A stretch of DNA of 64,000 nt from Betaproteobacteria bacterium (lineage in GTDB: Bacteria; Pseudomonadota; Gammaproteobacteria; Burkholderiales; Rhodocyclaceae), in NCBI GenBank assembly GCA_016709965.1, contig JADJLT010000001.1, positions 434,001 through 498,000 on the forward strand. The letters are read 5' to 3'. The notes beneath the pieces were generated by a model. The model searched no databases. It saw nothing but the letters and a program-made list of their open reading frames with translations, and was not told where the DNA came from. The translations under genes and the position numbers were made by a program. This document shows, piece by piece, positions 57,115 through 64,000 of the stretch. Each line of letters starts with the position of its first letter. The stretch's first letter is position 1.

Positions 57115-59226
57115 ATGGATATTACAAATACGTCCTTGATTGCCTGGGGTTTCGGTCTCGCCGCCTTCGGCTATATATCGCTGTCAATTTACCTACTCTC
57201 GTTTGGTAGCGATTGGCGGACGGGCACACGTCCACGGAGGATGGTCGTTGTCGCCTCGCTTTCAACTTTATGGGCTTTAGCCAGTCTGCTTTATGCGCTG
57301 AATAATCGGGCTTTATTTCTTGTCTCTTCGGCGTTAGCAGACGTCATCAGGTACGGAGCATGGTACGCGTTCGTTATTGCTCTGCTCGGTCCAACCGGCG
57401 ACTCAAACACAAAACCTTTGCTTCCCCCCTGGTTGACCCTGACCTGCTGGCTATTGGTCACTTCCGGGGTCACGGTTCAGGTTTCACTCGCAACGGGCTG
57501 GCTGTCACCACAGGAATGGCTACGCACACTGATCTTTCATGGATTGGCGGAAGCGGTGATCGGGCTGGTACTCGTCGAACAATTGTTCCGAACCGTTTCC
57601 GAAGACTCCCGCTGGAATATCAAACCACTGTGTCTCGCTTTACTTTTCCAATTCGTTTTCGACGTCTATCTCTTTTCTGACGCAATGATGTTCAATCGCA
57701 TTGATGGAGATGCATTAACTGTTCGTGGTTTTGTTCACGCGATAAGCATTCCACTGCTCATGCTCGCAACAGAACGAAGCCAAGACTGGACCTCAAGAAT
57801 TCGTCTTTCCCAAAAAGCTGCATTTCACTCTGCGACGCTTCTATTGGCTGGGCTATATCTGCTTTTCATGGCAGGAGTTGGCTACTATGTACGTTACTTT
57901 GGTGGAGAGTGGGGCCGTGCTTTACAACTTGCTCTGGTATTTGCTGCGATGCTCCTCTTAGCAGTATTGCTAGTTTCCGGTTCTATCCGCGCAAAAATCA
58001 AAGTTTTAATAGGCAAGCATTTCTTCAGTTACCGTTATGACTATCGTGAAGAATGGCTGCGCTTCACCCAGGCCTTAAGCCTTGAGAATTCTCCGCAAAC
58101 AATGGGGCAACAGGTAGTTCGAGGCTTGGCCAACATGGTGGAAAGCCCGAGCGGAACACTATGGCTTCGCGAGGCGGGCGCTGAGACCTATAGGCAACAT
58201 GCGCGCTGGAATTTTCCGGAATGCGTTGTCGAAGTGCTAAAAGACGCCCCACTCTGCAGCTTTCTCCTAGCCAGCGGATGGGTAATTAATCTAGAAGAAT
58301 ATCGATGTTTTCCCGCTCGATACAGTGATCTGGAGATTCCCGAGTGGCTTTCCGAACTCCCAAATGTATGGTTGATAATTCCGCTAATGGCGGGTAATGA
58401 AATGCACGGTTTCGTTATTCTCGCAAGGTCGCGTACACCAATCAATGTCAATTGGGAAGTTAATGATCTTCTACGAACCGCCGGTTGCCAGGCAGCCAGT
58501 TTTCTCGCCAGAATGCAGGCAACCGAAGCCTTGCTTGAGGTTAGAAAATTTGAGGCTTTCAACAAGATGTCTGCCTTTGTAGTTCATGACCTCAAGAACA
58601 TCATTACTCAACTTTCCTTAATGCTAAAGAATGCCGAGCGCCACCATGACAATCCGGAATTCCAGCAGGACATGCTGATGACCGTCAATCACTCCGTTGA
58701 GCGCATGCGTCAATTGATGATGCAATTACGGGAAGGAGCAACTCCCCCTGGTGGTATATGCGGTGTTAATCTTACTGATGTCATCCAACGCTTACAGAAA
58801 GACAAAATGAATCAAGGGAGATCAATCGAAATTCGCATTCAAGATCGATTGATTGCTCGAGGCCATGAAGAACGGCTCGAAAGAGTCATCGGACATCTAG
58901 TTCAAAATGCTTTGGATGCATCCTCTCCGTCCGACATGGTGTGGATTTCGGTCGCACGACACAATGACAAAGCCGCAATCGAGGTCGGAGACACTGGGAA
59001 TGGGATGACTCAGGAGTTCATCCGTGACCGTCTCTTCAAACCATTTCAAAGCACCAAGGCTGCAGGTATGGGAATCGGCACTTACGAAAGTGCACAATAC
59101 ATTAGTGAATTGGGTGGAGAAATGCTGGTCGACAGCGAAAAACACAAGGGCACGCGAATTACAATAATAATTCCCTTATTTGTCATTCGTACGGATTCTG
59201 ACCTTCGCGAGCAGGAGGCAGCATGA
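57115..59226 (+). CDS. prsK: XrtA/PEP-CTERM system histidine kinase PrsK
   Basis: 703 aa. About eight to nine membrane segments in the first ~300 residues, then a GAF-like sensor domain (ENSPQTMGQQVVRGLANMVE, PSGTLWLRE), then the kinase core: H-box FVVHDLKNIITQLSLMLKNA with the phospho-His in VHDLKN, N-box VQNALDASS, G1 VGDTGNGMT and G2 AAGMGIGTYES. It is a membrane sensor that phosphorylates PrsR. It overlaps prsR by 4 bp (ATGA). The signal is unknown; the family is restricted to organisms with XrtA. Confidence 0.95.
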   Translation: MDITNTSLIAWGFGLAAFGYISLSIYLLSFGSDWRTGTRPRRMVVVASLSTLWALASLLYALNNRALFLVSSALADVIRYGAWYAFVIALLGPTGDSNTKPLLPPWLTLTCWLLVTSGVTVQVSLATGWLSPQEWLRTLIFHGLAEAVIGLVLVEQLFRTVSEDSRWNIKPLCLALLFQFVFDVYLFSDAMMFNRIDGDALTVRGFVHAISIPLLMLATERSQDWTSRIRLSQKAAFHSATLLLAGLYLLFMAGVGYYVRYFGGEWGRALQLALVFAAMLLLAVLLVSGSIRAKIKVLIGKHFFSYRYDYREEWLRFTQALSLENSPQTMGQQVVRGLANMVESPSGTLWLREAGAETYRQHARWNFPECVVEVLKDAPLCSFLLASGWVINLEEYRCFPARYSDLEIPEWLSELPNVWLIIPLMAGNEMHGFVILARSRTPINVNWEVNDLLRTAGCQAASFLARMQATEALLEVRKFEAFNKMSAFVVHDLKNIITQLSLMLKNAERHHDNPEFQQDMLMTVNHSVERMRQLMMQLREGATPPGGICGVNLTDVIQRLQKDKMNQGRSIEIRIQDRLIARGHEERLERVIGHLVQNALDASSPSDMVWISVARHNDKAAIEVGDTGNGMTQEFIRDRLFKPFQSTKAAGMGIGTYESAQYISELGGEMLVDSEKHKGTRITIIIPLFVIRTDSDLREQEAA

Positions 59227-60581
59227 GCGCTGAAAAGGCCCGCTCGCTATTGATCGTCGAGGATGATCTCGCCCTGCAAAAACAACTTCGATGGTCTTTT
59301 GATCAATTTGAGACATTAACGGCTGTGGATCGCGAAAGTGCGCTGGCGCAAATACACCGACACTCACCGCCAGTTGTCACCATGGACCTAGGCCTCCCCC
59401 CTGATGCAGACTCGGTATCGGAGGGATTCCGACTACTCGAGCAGATTCTGTCAGCAGCGCCAGATACCAAGATAATCGTTCTAACAGGGCAGAATGACAG
59501 AGCCAATGCCCTACGCGCTATTGCCCTTGGCGCGTATGACTTTTTTGCCAAGCCTTTCGAACCAGAATTGTTAGCTCTAACGATAGACCGGGCATTTCGA
59601 CTTTTTGACCTGCAACAAGAAAACCATCGCCTAGTCGCCACACAACATCCCGCTGCACTCACTGGTTTACTGACGCGTGATGCTGGTATGCAGCGAGTAT
59701 GTAGAACGATTGAGAAAGTTGCTAATAGCAGTGCTACAGTCCTTCTCCTAGGAGAAAGCGGCACAGGCAAAGAATTGTTGGCGCGTGGACTGCATGAGTC
59801 TTCGCCTCGAAAGAGCGAAAGATTTATCGCTATAAATTGTGCCGCTATTCCAGAAAACCTGCTGGAGAGTGAGTTGTTTGGGTATGAGAAGGGCGCCTTT
59901 ACCGGAGCCTCCAAAACCACTCTTGGAAAAATTGAGACGGCTAACGGCGGCACCCTAATGCTTGATGAAATCGGCGACTTACCCATGCCGCTTCAAGCAA
60001 AACTATTGCGTTTTCTTCAAGAGCGGGTCATCGAACGTCTGGGAGGACGCCAAGAAATTCCTGTTGATGTTCGCATCGTCTGCGCTACACATCAGGATTT
60101 GAAATCGCAAATCTCCAATGGCAACTTTCGCGAGGACCTCTATTACCGATTGGCAGAAATCGTCATATCGATTCCCCCATTGCGCCAGAGAAATGGTGAT
60201 GCGGCGTTGATGGCACACGCATTCGTGCATCGGTTCGCGAATGAGCAAAAGCGTGGGAATATGACCTTGGGTGAAGATGCCGTTCGCACCATTGAAGCGT
60301 ATGGGTGGCCGGGTAATGTGCGAGAACTAGAAAATTGCATCAAACGTGCTGTCATAATGGCCGAAAGTTCTCGAATTACCCGGGAAGATATTGGACTGGA
60401 TGCAACGGTTCCCGACGAAATTGAATTCATTGACCTACGGAAAGTTCGTGACGAAGCAGAGCGTCAAGCGATCGTCACAGCGCTGGGACGAGCCAATGGC
60501 AACCTTCTTCGCACCTCTGAAATTCTTGGTATTAGCCGACCGACCCTATATGACCTGATGCACCGGTTAGGCTTGAAATAA
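59223..60581 (+). CDS. prsR: PEP-CTERM-box response regulator PrsR (sigma-54 activator)
   Basis: 452 aa. Receiver domain with acidic pocket LLIVEDDLALQKQL and phospho-Asp in VTMDLGLPPDAD (~D55), then an AAA+ sigma-54 interaction domain with Walker A LLGESGTGKELLARGLH, the GAFTGA loop (YEKGAFTGASKTTLGK), LMLDEIGDLP and a C-terminal Fis-type HTH (LGRANGNLLRTSEILGISRP). Expected to drive sigma-54 promoters of PEP-CTERM protein genes. All motifs are intact. Confidence 0.95.
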   Translation: MSAEKARSLLIVEDDLALQKQLRWSFDQFETLTAVDRESALAQIHRHSPPVVTMDLGLPPDADSVSEGFRLLEQILSAAPDTKIIVLTGQNDRANALRAIALGAYDFFAKPFEPELLALTIDRAFRLFDLQQENHRLVATQHPAALTGLLTRDAGMQRVCRTIEKVANSSATVLLLGESGTGKELLARGLHESSPRKSERFIAINCAAIPENLLESELFGYEKGAFTGASKTTLGKIETANGGTLMLDEIGDLPMPLQAKLLRFLQERVIERLGGRQEIPVDVRIVCATHQDLKSQISNGNFREDLYYRLAEIVISIPPLRQRNGDAALMAHAFVHRFANEQKRGNMTLGEDAVRTIEAYGWPGNVRELENCIKRAVIMAESSRITREDIGLDATVPDEIEFIDLRKVRDEAERQAIVTALGRANGNLLRTSEILGISRPTLYDLMHRLGLK

Positions 60582-60606
60582 ACCCACTTCCACGAAGGCA
60601 CTAATT

Positions 60607-63381
60607 ATGCAAACTTCCCACCAGACGCTCCCCAAGAGTATTTCGGCACTAGTCCTATCATTGATCCTTACTTCGTGTGGTGGAGAGTCTACTGAGAACC
60701 TTATCGCTTCTAGCAAGGCCTATCTGGCCAAGAGCGATACAAAAGCAGCAGTTATTCAATTAAAAAATGCTCTGCAACAAAATCCAAAACTTGGCGAGGC
60801 GCGTTTTTTACTGGGATCAGCGCTACTGGATAGTGGTGATATCGCCGGAGCTGAAGTTGAGTTACGCAAAGCGCTGGAGCTAAAGCATCCCGCCGACCAA
60901 GTTGTACCAGTGCTCGCACGTACGATGCTAGTTGGGGGAAAAGCGAAAAAATTACTAGAAGAGTTCGGCAAAACAAAGCTAGCAGGGGGGGAGCCTCTTG
61001 CGGCATTGAATACTAGTCTCGCTACAGCAAATGCGTCGCTTGGCAATCTAAATGCGGCAAAAGAACTTCTAGCTGAAGCGCTGGCCACACAACCAGACTA
61101 TCTTCCAGCCCTACTCGCAGATATTCGGGAAACTGCCGCCAATAAGGACCTGCTTGGCGCTCGTTCAAAGATTGATGCTCTTTTGTTGAAAAACCCAAGT
61201 AATCCAGAAGCGTTACTAATAAAGGGGGGGTTACTGGGCATTGATGGCAAAACCAACGAGGCTCTTGCAGAATACCAAAAAGCCATTGAAGTAAAACCCA
61301 ATTATTTGGCTGCCCACTCTGCAGTAATTACATCCTTTCTGCTAGAAAACAAATTAAATGACGCGGCAAATCAGCTAGATGCGCTAAAAAAAGTCGCTCC
61401 CAACCACCCCCAAACTATATATTTCGATACACAAATTAACTACCAGCGCAAAGAGTTTAAAGCAGCTAGCGAATCTGCACAGCAACTCCTTAAAATTTCA
61501 CCCAACAACCCAATGGCTCTGCAATTAGCAGGTGCCATTGAGTATCAGTTAAACTCATATCTGCAAGCTGAAGCTTATTTAGCGAAGGCATTACAAATTG
61601 CCCCTGAATTGATGCCAGCCCGACGTTTGCTAATCGCCAGTTATCTGCGAGCTGGGAAACCAGATAAGGCGCTAGATGCCTTACAGCCTGTACTTAGTTA
61701 CATAGACAAGGACCCGGAGCTACTGGCACTTGCGGGTGAAGCATATTTGCAGAACGGAGAGCCCAATAAAGCTGCAGAGTATCTAGCAAAAGCCAGCAAA
61801 CTCGAACCAGACAATGCCGCGAAAAAAACCTCTCTTGCCTTGGCGCATATGGCCCAAGGTAATTCAGAAAATGCGCGCCAAGAACTCGAACAGATTTCTG
61901 TTTCAGATAAAGGCATTACCGCAGACCTCGCCCTGATCGCCGCGTACCTACGGAGTAACCAACTCGACAAAGCACTGAAAGCCATTGAAAGCGTTGAAAG
62001 AAAGCAGCCTGACAACCCAGCAACCTACAACCTTCGTGCCCGTGCACTTCTCGCCAAAAACGATATGGATGGTGCCCGCAAGAGCTTCGAAAAGGCACTG
62101 GCCGTTAACCCGACATTCTTTCCCGCAGTTGCTAGTTTGGCAAGACTCGATCTTATTGACAAGAAGCCTGACGAAGCGCGGAAGCGCTTCGAGACTTTAC
62201 TAACACTTGCCCCCAAAAACTTTCAGGCTCTACTTGCCCTTGCCGAAATGAAAGCAGCCAGCGGTGGCACGCCGGATGAGATAACCGCAGCCATTGGAAA
62301 AGCAATAAGTGCCGGCCCAAGCGAAGTCGGGCCTAGGCTTGCGCTGATTCAGTACTACCTGAAAACTAAAGACACCAAAAAAGCGCTGGGAGCTGCCAAT
62401 GAAGCTGCAACATCAATCCCCGACAAACCAGAAATTCTTGATGCACTTGGAAAAACTCAGCAGTTAGCAGGTGACCTCAATCAGGCGCAAATCACCTATG
62501 GAAAATTGTCATCCATTCAACCTACCTCACCTCTCCCTTTGCTCCGTTTGGCTGAAATCCAGTTTTCAAACAAAAATAAAGATGAGGGTATAAAGAGCCT
62601 GAAAAAAGTATTGGAGATCAAACCAGACAACCTCGATGCCCAGCGAGCCCTCATTCTAGTGGCAATGGAAAACAAGAATCAGGGCAGCGCGCTTGAGATC
62701 GCTCGGATGATACAAAGACAACGCGCGAAAGAAGCAGTTGGCTATCTTCTTGAGAGTGACATCCATGCATCCAGCAAAGCTTGGTCCGAGGCAATCAGCA
62801 CTCTTCGTAACGGTCTAAAGCAGATACCGACCACTGAGTTGGCAATCAAACTTCACACTTTCCAACGTGCCTCCGGAAATGCCGCAGACGCCGAACAGTT
62901 TTCGGTCTCGTGGTTAAAAGATCACCCAAAAGATGTTGGTTTCAGAATGTATATGGGCGATCTGGCGAACTCACAGAAAAACTATTCCCGCGCAGTTATC
63001 CACTACCGTAGTGCGCTTAGCTTGCAACCTAACAACGCATTAATTCTTAATAACCTGGCTTGGGCAAGTGGCCAAACAAAAGCACCAGAGGCACTTGAGT
63101 ACGCTGAAAAAGCTAATCAGCTTGCCCCCAATCAACCAGCATTCATGGACACCTTAGCCATGCTACTTGCAGAAAAAGGCGAATCTTCAAAAGCCATCGA
63201 ATTACTCAAAAAAGCTATTGTCATGGCCCCACAAGCCAGTGTCCTTCAGCTAAACCTTGCCAAACTTTTCATCGCCACAGGGAAGAAGGATGATGCGAGG
63301 AAGGAACTGGAGGCTTTGGCTAAAATCGGCGAAAAATTCTCAGGTCAAGCTGAAGTCAGCCAATTGCTGAAATCGCTTTGA
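60607..63381 (+). CDS. prsT: XrtA/PEP-CTERM system TPR lipoprotein PrsT
   Basis: 924 aa. Lipoprotein signal with lipobox LTSC (Cys at ~residue 24), then roughly twenty tetratricopeptide repeats to the end, visible as regular 34-residue units such as ALVQLKNALQQNPKLGEAR-like and ALEYAEKANQLAPNQPAFM. It probably sits on the periplasmic face of the outer membrane and scaffolds export or sorting. It is the third constant member of the prsKRT set and begins 25 bp after prsR. The frame is intact. Confidence 0.94.
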   Translation: MQTSHQTLPKSISALVLSLILTSCGGESTENLIASSKAYLAKSDTKAAVIQLKNALQQNPKLGEARFLLGSALLDSGDIAGAEVELRKALELKHPADQVVPVLARTMLVGGKAKKLLEEFGKTKLAGGEPLAALNTSLATANASLGNLNAAKELLAEALATQPDYLPALLADIRETAANKDLLGARSKIDALLLKNPSNPEALLIKGGLLGIDGKTNEALAEYQKAIEVKPNYLAAHSAVITSFLLENKLNDAANQLDALKKVAPNHPQTIYFDTQINYQRKEFKAASESAQQLLKISPNNPMALQLAGAIEYQLNSYLQAEAYLAKALQIAPELMPARRLLIASYLRAGKPDKALDALQPVLSYIDKDPELLALAGEAYLQNGEPNKAAEYLAKASKLEPDNAAKKTSLALAHMAQGNSENARQELEQISVSDKGITADLALIAAYLRSNQLDKALKAIESVERKQPDNPATYNLRARALLAKNDMDGARKSFEKALAVNPTFFPAVASLARLDLIDKKPDEARKRFETLLTLAPKNFQALLALAEMKAASGGTPDEITAAIGKAISAGPSEVGPRLALIQYYLKTKDTKKALGAANEAATSIPDKPEILDALGKTQQLAGDLNQAQITYGKLSSIQPTSPLPLLRLAEIQFSNKNKDEGIKSLKKVLEIKPDNLDAQRALILVAMENKNQGSALEIARMIQRQRAKEAVGYLLESDIHASSKAWSEAISTLRNGLKQIPTTELAIKLHTFQRASGNAADAEQFSVSWLKDHPKDVGFRMYMGDLANSQKNYSRAVIHYRSALSLQPNNALILNNLAWASGQTKAPEALEYAEKANQLAPNQPAFMDTLAMLLAEKGESSKAIELLKKAIVMAPQASVLQLNLAKLFIATGKKDDARKELEALAKIGEKFSGQAEVSQLLKSL

Positions 63382-63615
63382 TATCGCTTTTTGGAACATT
63401 TGCTGAATAAATGCCAACCTAAAATTAAAAACAATAGTAATCATTGATTTAGTTGATGTTGCCGTCAGTCGTCGGCAGCATAAATTCTTTTAATTACCCA
63501 ATTTCCATCTAGAATAATCGATAAAACGTTATCAATAGTATCTAATGCATGATAAACATCATATGTTTGCCAACGCAGTTAGTTATTGCCGTCAGGCTTT
63601 TATAGTGAGTAAACC
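63382..63615 (+). promoter_or_regulatory. Spacer after prsT with repeated TTGCCGTCAG motif
   Basis: An AT-rich 234-bp spacer. The 10-mer TTGCCGTCAG occurs twice (63459-63468 and 63586-63595), each preceded by AGTT within 10 bp. The first copy forms a small stem with CGGCA (63473-63477). It may be a terminator for prsT plus a regulatory site for the next gene. No clear -35/-10 or sigma-54 promoter was recognised. Confidence 0.4.
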
Positions 63616-64000
63616 ATGAAGCGCTCAAGGAGCATTCTCAATCGGTACTGCTACCCTTGGGTTCTTTATTTTCTGATCACTACCAGTGCCGTGAGCACAT
63701 CGGCGTTTGCTTCAGACACCACTGAGCCTAAGCTTAAGGAACGCGCAACGAATTTGCGAGCTGAAGCAAAGGCATTCGAGCACGGCGATGGTGTTCAGCG
63801 TGACCCTGAAAAAGCGGTTGAACGCTATTGCGAAGCATCACGCCTCGGAGATGCTGAAGCTCAATATAATTTGGGGTGGATGTATGCCATGGGCCGTGGC
63901 ATCGCGCGTGACGATGCTACGGCAGCCTATTTTTTTACGATGGCCGCCAAGCAAGGTGATGCCCTTGCCGAACGTATGCTTCGTCAAGTAGGTTCCCCAA
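63616..64000 (+). CDS. Sel1-repeat secreted protein (5' end only)
   Basis: 128 residues are present before the window ends. The ATG at 63616 opens a signal-peptide-like N-terminus (RYCYPWVLYFLITTSAVSTS, AFA), and Sel1-type repeats follow: VQRDPEKAVERYCEASRLGD, AEAQYNLGWMYAMGRGIARD, DATAAYFFTMAAKQGD. Many such proteins next to prsT continue with a lytic transglycosylase domain, which cannot be checked here. A shorter start at 63707 lies in a different frame and is a shadow. Confidence 0.8.
   Translation, partial: MKRSRSILNRYCYPWVLYFLITTSAVSTSAFASDTTEPKLKERATNLRAEAKAFEHGDGVQRDPEKAVERYCEASRLGDAEAQYNLGWMYAMGRGIARDDATAAYFFTMAAKQGDALAERMLRQVGSP

Overview
The window is a large exosortase A (XrtA/EpsH) exopolysaccharide and protein-sorting locus. 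It comes from a betaproteobacterium, most likely of the Rhodocyclales type (Dechloromonas/Azonexus/Accumulibacter-like). That placement rests on the full set of XrtA-associated families and on general knowledge of where such clusters occur; no search was run. No PEP-CTERM substrate protein was recognised in the window, so the sorted proteins must be encoded elsewhere.

Layout. 1-486: tail of an FtsX-type ABC permease. 617-20516 (+): core operon with the Wza-type export lipoprotein, chain-length protein, tyrosine autokinase, outer-membrane barrel, AAA ATPase, polysaccharide deacetylase, FemAB-like transferase, four glycosyltransferases, exosortase A/EpsI, amidotransferase, CapK-like adenylate ligase, a 33-aa membrane protein, O-antigen ligase-like protein and an acyltransferase. 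21041-25686 (+): accessory block, beginning with an AT-rich possible glycosyltransferase, then a TPR protein, a second deacetylase, a second FemAB-like protein and a GNAT protein. 25698-30322 (-): flippase, methyltransferase, alpha/alpha-toroid protein, glycosyltransferase. 30602-35671 (-): MBOAT acyltransferase with its SGNH-like partner, an asparagine-synthase-like protein without the N-terminal Cys, and a small secreted protein. 35921-47053 (-): very large VanZ/polymerase protein, methyltransferase, three acyl carrier proteins, a GNAT protein, the two XrtA-associated hydrolase-fold proteins and a 2-oxoacid-dehydrogenase-like E1/E2 pair. 47189-50061 (+): acyl-CoA ligase and PLP decarboxylase of the XrtA system. 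50064-55353: nested insertion sequences. 55691-63381 (+): initiating sugar transferase, PrsK, PrsR and PrsT. 63616-end: start of a Sel1-repeat protein.

How it works together (inference from the families). The EpsB-like transferase starts the repeat unit on a lipid carrier and the glycosyltransferases extend it. The flippase, ligase/polymerase, chain-length protein, kinase, Wza-type protein and barrel carry out translocation, polymerisation and export. XrtA cuts and anchors PEP-CTERM proteins, and PrsK/PrsR would switch their genes on through sigma-54. The most unusual part is the acyl-carrier module at 40366-50061: ACPs, lipoyl E2, fused E1, adenylate ligase, decarboxylase and two alpha/beta-hydrolase-fold proteins with odd nucleophile positions. 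It looks like a dedicated line for making and delivering an acyl or aminoacyl group.

Sequence quality. At least a dozen well-conserved genes are broken by 1-2 base gains or losses, almost all losses inside homopolymers. These are most likely assembly or read errors rather than real pseudogenes. Spans given for such genes cover the whole reconstructed gene. Two nested IS insertions are proved by intact target duplications.
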